DNA of 64,000 nt from Lophius americanus (lineage: Eukaryota; Chordata; Actinopteri; Lophiiformes; Lophiidae): the NCBI GenBank assembly GCA_037951165.1, contig JBBDHG010000032.1, positions 7,059,001 through 7,123,000 of the forward strand, given 5' to 3'. The notes below the pieces were generated by a model. The model had not been told where the DNA came from and made no database searches. It saw only the letters and a list, made by a program, of their open reading frames with translations. Below, in pieces: positions 51,191 through 64,000 of the stretch (position 1 is its first letter; every line of letters starts with the position of its first letter). A program made the position numbers and the translations under genes.

Positions 51191-54100
51191 TCTGTCTGCA
51201 CTTTCACTACAAATCGACCATTTAGTGTGCAACTAAAAATTAGGGACTGTCATGTCTTTTCCTAGCTTACTGGAATCACTGACGGCAAAAGCAGCGTAGG
51301 ACTACCTATAAGCAAGTACGCCGATAGTAACCACCTGTGGTTATTTACTTTGTTTCATCAAGACAAAGTAGTTCAAGTCTTACCTTCCAAAGAAAACGAC
51401 GGGGGTTTCAAAAGGGCACCAAAGGCTTGTAGGTTGCAAATACTTTCTTCTATTCCATAATGCTGCCCATGTTATGGCAATAGTCAATTTGTGGTCTTCC
51501 CTGTGTTTAAATACAATCATCAAATGCTGATTACATTATCCTACAAACCCAACTTCTATGAGCCTGCGACAAAATCTGTAAATATATGGGGCTGGATTAT
51601 TGGTCAGCTTCAGTTGACTTAATATGTGCTTATACCTACCCGTCCAAATAGCTCTTTGATTGACACAAGAGCTCATTTGACAGTAATTAAAATTGCAACA
51701 AGCTAAAAATAGTATGTGATATTTTCAATGTCAGGGTCATTATTAAACAGACATGACTAGCGCTGAATCATAAGTAAGTAATGCTGAATGGCTCGTGTAA
51801 TGAACAGTATGGATGCTGGTGCCACAAGAGAGGTGTATTCTTTATAATGAGGCCACAAAATCAATACAGAGACACTGCGCTACAGTGGAAAAGACAGCCC
51901 TGGGGCAAGAGTGATCAAGTTAAAAAATGTTTTTTGATCAGCACAGGATAAAACAAATACATATATCCCTGTGCGTGTTCTGTTGTTGCCCACTCTAAGT
52001 GACGTAATGGTAATGCAAGTGCCCACAGCGCTTTAAAAGCCGGGCTGGTTTGGAATCAGGAGCGAAACACATGCTAATTGCAGATGTAACAGCGTGTGAC
52101 AACTGAAAGATGTCACATTATCTTAAAGGATTTCTCTGGGTTGTCAGAAACGACAAAAATAGGAGAGATTAAAAATAAGTGAGATTAAAGTTAAGAAATA
52201 AAAATATAAGACATACAGTTCACTCTGTACTGACCTTTCATTTGTTTAACAGCACTTTTAACAAAGACACACGTCGTTGTAGCTCATATGTCTAGTAGTT
52301 ATACTGTAAGTACAGTGTACAGTTTCAAAGAAGGCTGTGTTTACCTCAGACACTTCAAATCATGTAGTAACAAGAAGATAGCAGTATGGAAACATATACA
52401 CGACAACAACTCCTCTCTATGTTTTAAGTGTTCATATACACAGAACTTTATTGATTTATTTAGCATTGAAATTTATTCAAATGTCAGGCTTCGCAGTGCA
52501 TCTCAGTGTCTCAGCTCCGGCCTTCCACAGCATGCATAATGCAGTTAAGGTCTCTGGCTTCCATCACAAATTTCACTGAAACGTATATGACGGTTGTCCG
52601 ATAAGTAATTTTGCATGCTGTGTCATAGGGTCTTTGTGATTACTAACATCTCATATCAGCGGTGTCATGCCATTTTTCTAATGGAAATGTTACATTAATT
52701 CATTGGCAAGGGCTATACATCACGGCTGTAATTTCCCCTGTGGGGGTTTTAGAGCTGAGCAGAGCCCAGGCCAAACCAGGTTAACTTGCAAGAAAAAGAC
52801 AACAAAGTAAATGGTTCTTCATGTGTCCAATGCAGGCTGCTTTCTTTATATGCAGGGATAACTGTTGGAAAAAATAGCTTTTGTTTTTACTTTTGTAGTT
52901 TTTCTCTTATACCTCCAATCTGTGGGAACCCTCCTATTAGGAATTATTACATTATTAACATGTTATTAAATTCAAATAATTTAAGTAGAATTTGGTTTAA
53001 CACAGTAATTGAGGTATTTTGTTGGTTCAACTTATATTAAGATACTCAATCAGTGATACTTATCTGGTCAACCATAAACCTTATGCAGTGAACGCCTGAT
53101 GACAAAAACAAACCACCGGAAAAGAAAAGCCTTATTAACACTAACTCTATAATAATCATAGTGGTTTACTGACAATTTCCCCAAAGACAAAGACTCGTCT
53201 TGGATTTTCTTCAGCCAAAGGAACTTTCTTACTTTTTGATTGAAACATTATTTTTTAGTTTAATTGAAAGAGCTCATTTTTATTTAGCTATTATTTCTAT
53301 TGTGTGTTAAATTTTGAGTGCTGTGGAAATATCTAGATGTATATGTTCACTTCACCTCGGGCGCCGATTTTGTTGTGCTGAGGAGCAATAAATTGCATGA
53401 TTCATCAACACCAACAACTCTTCTCATGATTTTCCTCTCGAACCCAGAATGATTTTTGCGTCTCAATCAGTCTCTTTCTACAGTGTGCTCCATAATAAAG
53501 GCTTAAATACATTTAAATTAAGAAAAAAAAATAGTGAATGGGAAATGTAGTCAGAGAATAATGCATTGGATGTTCTGAATGGTTTGTTTGATACTTCTGA
53601 TAATTCTGCCTTCTTGCTGAAGGGGAAAGATACAATTATTCTTGGTTAAATTCGATTTTTCACTCAAAAGCTCTGTAAATGCTGTCTTTTAAGAGATTTC
53701 ATACCTTCCTGTTTTATGTAAATTATAAATCCTGATTACTTTTTCTTTAACATGTTTCTATAAAAGCCTCTCTTCAGCAGACACAGAGTCTACAACACAC
53801 ATACATAGCTTCTCCTTAAAACCTCAGACAATTCCATCGGGCTTTCATCTTAACCCCATACCCTCTAACCACTTCCGTTAACCCATGCAAGCCGAATCTC
53901 AGATCTGTCTTTACAACTTCCTTTCAACATAGGAAAAGAGGAAGGGGGGGAAATAACAGTGACTGGGGACCAGACTGAAGGTAGCGAGAGCCGCAGCCTA
54001 AACCTGCTGCTCTCAGTCTGAGTGATAATGGGGGACGGAGTGTGAGGAGGCTGAGCAGAAGGTTGGCGCTGATGGAGTGTTGTGTGTGTTCCAGCCTATG

Positions 54101-55212
54101 GTTATGTGCTTTCCCTCGCAGGTGTTGTGTTACAGTCAGTCGGTCAGAGGGTGGGCGTGCGTCTACCTGCAGCTCCGAGGCTTTCACAGCGGAAGCACGG
54201 AGGGGAAACTAGAGCCTGTCAAGCCCACTCACTGTGATGTTAAGCTAATACCAAGATTACTGCTTCCTTTCAATCAAAGTCGAGAAAAAAATCTAGGTAG
54301 CTTTAATTCCATCTGTGCATGCCTCTGTCTGTCTCTTGTCTGCCTGACTGACTGCCAGACAACAAACCTAGAGCAAGGCATAAAACCGGGCTCAGTTAAT
54401 TATATGTTCTCACTTTTCATGAAAAGATCTGAAGAGGGGGTTTTAAAGAAAAGTAGGGAATGGTTGCTGAAGTGTGTTCCAGATTGGGCCGGATGAGGAC
54501 AAATAAAAATCTCCATTTTGGTTAAGCTGGATAAATCTATCATAACTATTTTATTCAGCAGATGGAGAGTTATCACGTCTGTCAGTCCACTTTTCAGGAG
54601 AGTCTGATCATCGTGCGGAGGGAGACCCCGTTTTCTCTCAAAAACTAATCTGGTGTTTTAGGTGGTTTGAAATAGAAAAGAACTCTAAACCTAAATGATG
54701 GAAACATCTCAACGACATTGATTCATAGCTGCAGCACAAGAAATACAGCCCCTTATTTTTAGTACATCACTTGTAAATTTATGTTGATAGTATTTTTTGG
54801 TAAGTAAGAGATTATGGTCATGTTGGCGGCTCTACGAGGATGGAGAGTGTCACACAAGTGAGCTATTAGCTGATAAAACTGCTTGCTGAGGGTTAGGAAT
54901 AATATTTACTATCTAACTGTTGCACGCTGATATGTGTTAATTTGCGACAAACAAATTCAAAACCAATAAAAATCCAAATGTTTTGTTTTAATGTGACAGA
55001 ATTTTCAGATTGGATTTCATATGTGGTCCTAGATTGGATACACTTAAGACTCCAGGACATGCAATATTAATGTGAATGGTCTCATCTGAATTCACAGCCA
55101 ACTTCAAAAGTCAAAAGAAAACAACAAAGCATCTGAAAGAATTCACATTACAAGACCCTGTTAACATGAACCCAAATTACAGTTTCTGGTTGCCACCCAG
55201 GAAAAAATACAC

Positions 55213-55230
55213 AGTGGTGGTGGTGGTGGT
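55213..55230. repeat. Short (GGT)n repeat
   Basis: Five to six GGT units. Confidence 0.85.
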
Positions 55231-55481
55231 TACAATTCTGCTTCGCTCAAAACTATTTGTTACTGAATAGACATTGAATGCATCATGCAGTTTATCTCAA
55301 TGCAATGTGCTGCTGACCGCTATGATAGTGGGCTCTCCTGTTGACATCAACAGTAAACATTTGTTTCATTTGATTTCTTGCTCACGGTTTAGTATGAACA
55401 GAGTTGCTAGTTGATTTTTACAAATAAAAAAAGAAGGAACGGAAAAGTCTTCAACACACTCACCTGAGGCTTCATTCCCTC

Positions 55482-55508
55482 TGCCTGTCCCTGTCCCTGT
55501 CCCTGTCT
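55482..55508. repeat. (CCCTGT)n hexamer repeat
   Basis: About four units of CCCTGT. Confidence 0.9.
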
Positions 55509-55740
55509 CTGGGGCTGGCTTCAATGATACCTTCTCCTTATGCCATCAAAAACACCCTTAAGGTCTTCATTCCTTGATTATGAAGATTTGATCATATCAC
55601 CTGTGTTATTACTTACTTTGCGCACGCTGAAAGAATACCGACACATTTGGATTCAAACCCAGTACTATCTTATTATAAGGCATCAGCGTGACTGGACCAT
55701 GGAGCATGGATGGTTGTCTATTTCTATGTGTGTGTGTGTG

Positions 55741-55880
55741 TGTGTTTGCCTTGTGATGAATTGGCGACACGTCCAGGGTGTACCCTGGATTTCAGTTATC
55801 CCAATTTCAGTTGGGATACGCTCCAGCACACTGCGACCCACAACAGGGTAAGCGGGTTATGCATAATGAATGATCGAAAT
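55741..55880 (+). mobile_element. LINE/SINE 3' tail relic
   Basis: Contains ttggcgacacgtccagggtg, then ttgggatacgctccagcaca and gggtaagcgggtta, ending in an AATGAATGA-like tail. This layout is shared by many fish non-LTR retrotransposon 3' ends. The clade (possibly L2-like) is not certain. It matches the reverse complement of 58846-59095. Confidence 0.65.
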
Positions 55881-56862
55881 AATACATACCCACACACACC
55901 GGCAGGCATTTTGGTCACGAAAAATTCAAAATTGTTTTACACATCATTTGTTTTAAGTAAACTTTCCACTGCACGTTCTTCTGTACGCACATCCGGACCA
56001 CCACCCGTCACTCTGTCGCGTGTGGATGTGAGCGGACTCTCAAATCAGCTCTTTTCCAACTCGTGGACTAAACCTGTGAGACAATATGCAACATAGTTAC
56101 CCTATGTTTACTTTTTTGTTTGCGTTGATAATTATTATTAAGTGCTTTCCACACAAATTATTATATTATTAACAATTATATACATATATTATACGATACT
56201 ATTGTTTTATTGGAAAGGGGCACTTTATGGAAGGGGGATACATGTCCCCCTGTACCACCCACTCACCCACCCCAGCGAGATTTCCATCCCTCACACAGCC
56301 CAAATGAGATATTTCATTCAAAGCTACAGACTTTGTGATGGTGGTGCTGTAGAAAAAGGTGAGGGGATGTCAGTCCAGTTGGATTATTCTGTAGACCGTC
56401 TATTTCTGTAAACATATTTTATGGCAAACAATCAAGTAGTCAAGCAGCATGGTTTAAAATAGAGAAAGAAAAATTCACACATAACCGAATATACATCTAA
56501 AACATCTGACCAGGATGTCTGACACTCGGCTACTGTAAAGCTAACGATGTTAGAAATAGCGTGGATCATAGTGATGTTAATGCCCCAGAGTTTTCCTTTT
56601 TTTCCTATAGTACATACTGACACATGAAAACATGGATTGGTGGGCGAACCCAGCGGCCCACACAGCCCCTAGTAAACTGTAAAATAATCTCCTCCAGAAG
56701 CTCTAGAACCCTGTGGAGGATTACAAACACCTACTCGTGCACAAAGGCCAGGAGAACCGTTGTGTTTTGCACATTTCGTCCCTCATTGCAGTAATACACA
56801 TGAACACACTGCAGAGAGGAAATTCAACATACAATACTGTGATGTTGTACATATTTGTGTGT

Positions 56863-57000
<138 letters not shown>

Positions 57001-58661
57001 CGATCAAACTAACCATCCCATTTGGCCATAGGAGGACTTACTCTGTCTGGGACTGCATTCTCTGGCTCACTCACATTAACATTTCATCCTGATAGTCTCT
57101 GTCAAAGTAATTCATCATCATTGACCCAGAGACCGTGGCTGGAGCTTCCCCCGACTCCTATTCTCTCCAGTTTATTTCTCCATTCCCATGTCTGCTCTTG
57201 TCTCTGGCTTTCCTTCTCTTCTTGTCTAGTCTTCCTCTCTGGGTTTCTCCCTATCACTCTCATGTCCATCTGGCTTTTGGAGATAAACAAAAGTCTGGCT
57301 CTCAACTTGCAGACAAAACATCTCTAAAGATGAGCATAATCAAAATGCACCATGCTGGATTGGCAGTGTGGTCCCAGCTACCGTCTATCAGAACATAATC
57401 CATCCGTCCATCTCATTTGCCTTAGTTCAATTATTTCTTTTTCTTTTTTTTTTGCTTTCCTCTCCTCGCCTCTCCCAACCATGCCATGGTGCAGATTGAC
57501 AAGTAGATTATATGCAGGGTAAATGTGATTAATGAGTTTGCCTGAATAATGTAAATCAACTTAATGGAATTGAATACACAAAAGGAAGGAGTGGGGAGGA
57601 GCATGACAGACAGGGAAAGATTAGAGCGAGCGGGTTGTTCAGGGTTCAAACAGCTATTCAGCCAAAAAAGCATCAACAGTAAGCAGGCCTCCGCTGCTGT
57701 CACACTGGCCTTGGAGAAAATAAGGGTGGTTAAGCAATTGTCCTCCTTTTTTTTCTTTTTTTTTTGCTTCCCTCATTCTGTCTTCTTTTGATGAGTCCCT
57801 TGAGTAACCCGTCTCTCCCTCTTATCCATCCATCCCTCCCATCCTCCCCCTTTCCTCCATTCAGATATGATTCCAACCAAACAATTACTACCAGCACCTC
57901 CACCACCATCTCCAACAGAAGGGCAGGGCCTGTAGTATGTCGCACACATGCACATGCACACGCACGCCTTCATCTGCACACGATGGAACAAAAATCCTGC
58001 AGGAAGACAACACTGTACAGTCTACTGGCGGCAACAATGAAATCTCTGCTCTGGTGACAGAGTCAGGGACTCTCGAGATATAAGAGGATCAGGTCCTTCA
58101 TCCGGTTACTTAAACCAATTAAATGGTTGTGCCTTTAATTCCAACAACATGCAATATCTAAACACAAAACTAGACAACACACATAATTCATGCCCTCACC
58201 AGGCTGGCTTAACAAAAATACTGCTGAAGGTTTTTTAGGACTATTTATGTGAAAGGGACTCATGTTGCATGGCTTAAGCAAACACAGTCATCATAGAAAT
58301 TATTTTCCTTTTTTGTATTTTTCTCTTTATTTATTTTTAGACTGCTTTTTTTCCCAGACACAAAATCCTAGAGAAGACTGACAATATATGTTCAAACTTT
58401 ATCTTTACGTAATGAGTTTGTAAGCAGTAAGTGCAGCAGTGCTGAGACTCTGCAGCATGACGTCTGGTGGTTGAAGGAGGATCTGCAGATTACTATCTTA
58501 CTCTACCTTAAACTCTGTTTTCACTCAATCTCTGATGGAAGGATAATAGAACAAAGGACACTTAGCTTTAAAACTGGGTTTAATGCTCTTCTTTTTACTG
58601 CATCTGTGCATTTCACACAATACAATATCTTTAATGACTTCCATTCTAGCCTTTCATTTAT

Positions 58662-58662
<1 letters not shown>

Positions 58663-58724
<62 letters not shown>
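58663..58724. repeat. (CA)n microsatellite
   Basis: About 30 CA units. Confidence 0.95.
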
Positions 58725-58728
<4 letters not shown>

Positions 58729-58845
58729 AACATGCTTATATATACACACATAAATAAGACCAATACCTTTAATTGCCATTATGATATGCTTTTCCACTGA
58801 CGATGAAGGCCAGTGCTGACATCCTAGGCTGCCCAGTCTTATTTT

Positions 58846-59095
58846 TACATTCATTCATTCTTTCATTCTTATCCTGTTCAGGGTCACGTGGGCTGGAGCC
58901 TATCTCAGCTGATATTGGGCGATAGGCGGGGTACAACCTGGACGAGTCGCCAGTTCATCTGGTGGCCAACCCATAGAGACTGACAATCATTCACGCTCAC
59001 ACTCACTCCTGCAGACGCTTTAGAATTACCAGTTCACCCAAGTTGCATGTTTTGGGACACAGGGAGGAAGCCGTAGTACCCGTAGAGAATTATTT
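58846..59095 (-). mobile_element. LINE/SINE 3' tail relic, opposite orientation
   Basis: Starts with ATTC-type repeats, then ttatcctgttcagggtcacg, ggctggagcctatctcagct, gataggcggggtacaacctg and later gggaggaagccgtagtaccc. This is the usual reverse-complement reading of a very common fish retrotransposon 3' region. Longer than the 55.7 kb copy. Confidence 0.7.
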
Positions 59096-59287
59096 CTACT
59101 TTTGGTTACATCTGTCAAATAAGTAGGTAATGTTTTCATCCATGTTTGTTTTTGTACCTGTCTGTGTGTTGGGCAAGATTATATTTTATAATCTGATTAT
59201 TCTTACTTTATTATATTTAACTGGTATACTTGAAAATGTCATCTTCCCAAATGAATTAAAAAAATAACCAATCTGCAGAAATATAAT

Positions 59288-59317
59288 TTTAGTGAGAGTA
59301 CTAATACTCTCACTAAA
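59288..59317. repeat. 13 bp inverted repeat with 4-base loop
   Basis: tttagtgagagta, ctaa, tactctcactaaa: perfect pairing over 13 bases. Confidence 0.9.
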
Positions 59318-62300
59318 TTGCTCAATACTACAGTATTATGATTTTCTGTAACTGAAGGAGTTTTTTTCCCTATAAAACAGAAGTAAAGTGTAATGCAATT
59401 ATAAGATATTATCCTCTGTTCTGCAAAATCAAGTTTGTGGACACACCAAGACTTTGAAGACAATACAACCATTGAGTGTAACCTGTTATCATTTTGTTTG
59501 AACTGTGTTCTTAGAATGAAATACACTTGGATTATTATCAAAGATAAAAACTTCAGCTGTGATGTAAGGATGTTATTATCATGTGTTAAACAAATGGATA
59601 TACAGTGCATCTAATCAGGGTCTTTGTTTCTTTCTTAATTCAGAACGTTAATTGGTAATCCCTTCAATTTGGCAGTTTCTACAGGAACCGATTCAGTATA
59701 GCATTCAAGAAAACTGTTGTTTTTTTATATTAGTTTTTTTGGTTTGTTTATTGCCAAATGTTACCTCCAACAGAGTGAGACCGACCAGTGAGGAAGTCCT
59801 GTGGTTAGTCTCCATCTTGAAGTAATATCAGGTCTTGGGAGTAGAGGGACTGTCTGCTTTTTTATGTTATGTTGAATCTAAGCCAAGGTCTGTCAAAACA
59901 TTCCCAGACTTCAATTTAAAGCAAGAGAATACAGTCCTGTGCTTTAACCTTTGACATTATCTCTAAACCTGTCAAAAGCCTGAAGCTGACAAGTGAAACG
60001 CAGCTCAAACCACCCATGAAACTCAAAATGGCCATTGCTTGACTACAAGTCCTGCATTGGCTCCCTGCTGTCTGTTGACTGGTTGATGAGATTGGTTGGT
60101 GGACAAGACAACACTGACAACAGGCCGCAACTGATCCCCTCGTGCCACGGCAGTAGAGGACGCCACAAAGACAGCTGACTTGCTGGAGAGGGGTTGGATG
60201 AGGAGATTCCAAGCTCTTATTCGCAGAATAATAGCAGGCCTCTATAATAATATTAATGCTTGCTCGTACACTGAAAAAATTCACATTAAAAATTTAAAAT
60301 ATTTGTAATTTCCATTTTCTGCTATTCTCAGAGCTATTCTCTCAGCTACATTTATTGTTACTCATTTCTATGCAGACCCAGATTAATATTATAGAATACA
60401 ATTTACAAAAATATGCTATCTTTATTACCGGGTAAGATAAGACTGTTTGATATGCAAAGATCGTTTCTAAAGTAATTATAATTAGATTAGGTTTTATCAG
60501 CTGTAATGTACCCCAGTATAAAAAACGCTGACTTTGTGTACTGTGTCCATGAAATCTATCATTCACAACCGTGAATACAAAAATCTTGGGATGCAGTGAA
60601 ACGCATGAATAAAAACAGAACGCTTTTTCATTTTGCTCATGACTTTTGCTATAAACTCCTCTGGAAACCGTACAAACGTTTCATCCATCTGTGTATATAC
60701 ATACTTATGCTTTTCTGAATTGGAATTTAACAATACGGTTCCAAAAATTGGGGCGGTTTTGGGCATTCCACAGGTAGCTAATTAATAACAGGCTCCAATG
60801 TCCGCGAGTCAACGATAGGGCAAGATTAATGATTTTGTAAATGCGTGTTTTTAAATGGATGTTCTCACATTAGTTTTTGTACACCTGGTAAAATGTGTGA
60901 GCAAATCATTTCATTCTGTTTTCTTCATGTTTAGTTTTGGGGAAACTGCATTTGAATGGTCCATTCTGTGCGTATGACCAGATGATTCGCATGCATACTG
61001 TGCGTCACATTAATCAAAATGGAGAGTATTATCTCTTATAATCAAGATATGATCTCTGTTTCAAAAGCAGCAGAGTTCATTTTCTTGAACGTTTTAAAAG
61101 TCTCTAAAAACTAAAACCAACAGTACAGTATCGATACAGGGCTGTTGAAGCACTCTATAATGAATCAGTATTCAAACAAAAAACACATTTGGATTGGATT
61201 TTCAGACCAAAATACCTCCCAGAAAGAAAACAAACTCCCATCCAGAGCTTGAATACACTCTACAGGAAAAGACATGTGAAATAACTGTGCATACTATTTT
61301 GAGAGAGCACATTTTCCAATTGTGAATTTAACGAGACAGGACTGAAAATAACAATGCAGCTGTAATTGTGATTAAAAAAAAAAAAAGTTGAAAAAACAGA
61401 ACCCTTCAACCCCTTTAAACCAATCCATGAAATACATGTTTCCCCCATGGTAAATAGCTTTAACGTCACTTTATGCATCAGTTAGTAAGTGAAGGCATCG
61501 GGAGATTACAGAATGATCACCCCCATCTCAGAGTTGTTATATCTACAGGTTTCCCAGTATGTACAGTGCTATATTAGTGTCCAGAGCTGGTGCTGTAGAG
61601 CTGGAGGGATAGAAAAACATCAACACATGCTGATCCGAGCAATGTGCCTCAGAGGGGTTTAGCTCAGGGGAGGGACTTAGATGAGCGAGAGGCAGTCATT
61701 GTCCTTCCAGGAGCAGATTAACTATTTTAGAAGCAAAGGTGACGTCTATCGTCTACTCAATGTTCAGGCAGGCCAACGCTCATTAAGTCTTCACGAGATG
61801 CTGTTTCTCTTTTTAACTTCTTTTTTTGTTCTCTCTACATCTCTTCAGCTCTTTTTCCTGAGCAAATGCATCTTTTGCTCGATTTCTGTCTTGAGTCTGC
61901 CTCACCTCACTCTTCCAGCTCATATGCTCATTATTTCTTTTCTTCTTATGACCGCGAGGGGCTGAGGTAACATGCAGCATCGCCTCAGTAAGGAGCAGAG
62001 CCAAGACCATAATGAAACACCGGGAGCAGAAGGGGGAATTTCGATTAAAAGTTATTAGTCTGCAGCGATGGCACCAATGAGCAAGGGAAAGACGTGGGGC
62101 CATGGGGCCATGGGGGTATCTCCACAGGGAGCAGCACAAACGTGTGACAATAAGAGGGGAGAATGCACCTGGGATACAGAGGATGGAGGGGGATGACAGT
62201 ACTTGAGAGGAGAGGGAGGCGATAGAAGGGCGTGAGGGAGCAGAGCGTTGGGCGTAAATATGTTCAGGTTCTTGTGAGTGTGCGTGGAATGGAGAGAGGT

Positions 62301-62953
62301 CAGGAGAGGAGGCGCCACAAATGACCTATAGATGGGAGTAAAGAGATAAGTGCTCGATTAGACAAGTAGGGGGGCTAAAGAGGGGTGGTGGGTTGAGGAA
62401 AGAGAGGGTGCAACTCGATAGAGAGAGCTATTTAAAACAAAGATGTAACATGAAAAGGTGATGCAAATAATCACCTCACTTCTCCTAAACTGCCACGAAA
62501 GTTGTTTTATTAACTCTGAGAGATGGAGGATGGAGGGAGGTAGGGTAGAATTAAAAAAAATCTCCCCCCATTTATCACATTCCTCCAACGGGTTTTTTCT
62601 GCATATGTGAGAATGTCTAAACAGCTTTGTAGCGTATTGTAATTTGGCGTTATACCTTCCTGTCTTCACACAGTAAATGAGTCTTCTTGTGTGATCTGCA
62701 TAATGCATGACTTCTGCAAATAGATTATTATGGGGGAAATTTGGGCTCTGCAGTAACAAAAGAAAGAATGCAAACTTTATGTATAAGTGCATAATATGAG
62801 GTTCTAATGAATCATTACATAATCCCTTCACTGTTTTCCTAGAAACTGGGTGTTCTCTTCCTTTGCATTATGAAGACATCCTCCTCTTCGTGTTCATTGA
62901 AAAAAACATCCTGCTCATACACTCCAGCACATAGAAAAATCCTAGAAGCATGA

Positions 62954-62993
<40 letters not shown>
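62954..62993. repeat. (CA)n microsatellite
   Basis: About 18 CA units with one TA interruption near the end. CA-rich sequence recurs at 63050-63080. Confidence 0.95.
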
Positions 62994-64000
62994 AATGCCA
63001 GTAAATGAACATGATGCACATGGAAGACCATCAAGGCCTGTGCACCGATTAAAACACAAACACACTCACACACATACAATCATGCCCATACAATTCAGCT
63101 CAGTCACCACGAGGGCAACAAACACCCACTCATTCACCAGACCTTGGATCCTCGTGTCTCTATTTGGCAGCAGGTCCAACCAGTGTGTGTATGACATGGT
63201 GGGCCCCAGTGGAGAGGTCTGCATGGTATGACCTCAGCAAGGGATTGCTCTCCTCCAGGCCCTGACACAAACACAGTGTTCCCAGCATTCCTGGCAGTAC
63301 CAGTGAAACCAGACTACTCCTACAGTACTTTCAATTTCTTCTTGCATTCTTATTAACACCACAGTGTCCAGCGGTACCGCCTGCACTCATGGGGTCTCAG
63401 CTTCAAAAACTACAAACATATGGTTGACACATCACAAACAAATCTACAACTTTTTGTTCAACACCATGAAACTGTAAAACAATACATAATCTGACACGCA
63501 AGCTACGCTGGTTTCACACATATCATCCTATCCTTAATATCTTGGCGAGGTCCAGAGAGTCAAGACCACTGGCTCTTTGGAAGACGCTAATGATGGTTTG
63601 TCTCCTGGACAGCCAGTCGACGGATTTCAGTCTAAGAAAAAGCCAGAATCTGCTTTTTTGTTGAATTTTGTCACCCGATGCATATAGTTTATTTTCATCT
63701 GGGACCAGTTTGCTATAAATATATGTTCTCTTTGTGTCGCCTCGCCAACATTTTCCTTTACATATTCTTTCCTCTGAGCTTGTGCTGAAGAAAGAGACCG
63801 ACTATAGGGTTCTGTATATTGCTGCTGCTGCATATTTCATTTTCTTCAAAAAGCATCGTCTGACACAGCTAAATATTAGATCTCTGAAAACAAACTTAAG
63901 AGCTGAGAAATCAGTGGCTGACTAAATACCGGTTTTAGACGGGAGTTGCGTAGCTTTGTTTAAGGACAAGTCAACATTCATGTGAAAAGTGTGGAAAGAA

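Noticed and set aside
60000..60230. Segment with retroelement-like wording (gtcctgcattggctccctg)
   Set aside because: A single short similarity, with no frame or neighbouring motif to support it.
62358..62831. 157-codon minus-strand open frame
   Set aside because: No recognisable domain, no supporting splice sites, irregular composition. Could be checked by RNA-seq.

Overview
The window looks like nuclear DNA of a ray-finned (teleost) fish. It has spliced genes with GT-AG introns, very abundant CA/GT, GA/CT and AT microsatellites, Tc1-type transposon fossils, a tRNA-headed SINE and LINE-type tails of kinds common in fish. No prokaryotic operon, CRISPR array or viral gene was seen.

One protein-coding gene can be supported: a sema6a orthologue (class 6 transmembrane semaphorin) on the minus strand. 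Fourteen consecutive coding exons were assembled by translating the minus strand and matching GT-AG junctions and reading phase. They run from the start-codon exon (39314-39413, with 72 bp of 5' UTR to 39485) down to 3551-3628. Every junction keeps frame. The exons encode about 547 residues: signal peptide, the Sema beta-propeller and most of the PSI module. The rest of the PSI-to-membrane linker, the transmembrane segment and the long cytoplasmic tail must lie beyond position 1. The upstream non-coding first exon(s) and promoter must lie above 39485.

Layout. 1-3550: downstream intron with a tRNA-promoter-like duplicated segment and a GT microsatellite. 3551-17780: nine exons, with repeats close to splice sites at two of them. 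17781-24739: a 7 kb intron with a possible LINE relic and a perfect inverted repeat. 24740-26708: three exons. 26709-38328: an 11.6 kb intron with a G-rich block, a Tc1 fragment and copies of two dispersed repeats. 38329-39485: the first two coding exons and 5' UTR. 39486-64000: 24.5 kb without a recognisable exon, holding three Tc1 fossils, two LINE-type tails in opposite orientation and many microsatellites.

The best leads are: (a) the frame-neutral exon 10955-11086, with a UG repeat where the polypyrimidine tract should be and a CU repeat downstream; (b) the frame-neutral exon 16386-16505, with a ~130 bp CA repeat starting about 10 bases into its downstream intron; (c) Tc1-derived copies that all stop matching transposase at about the same point, after the DNA-binding half; (d) two dispersed-repeat pairs I could not name; and (e) an interrupted AGC/GGC triplet tract just 5' of the sema6a start codon. 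All family names rest on reading by eye; no database search was run.
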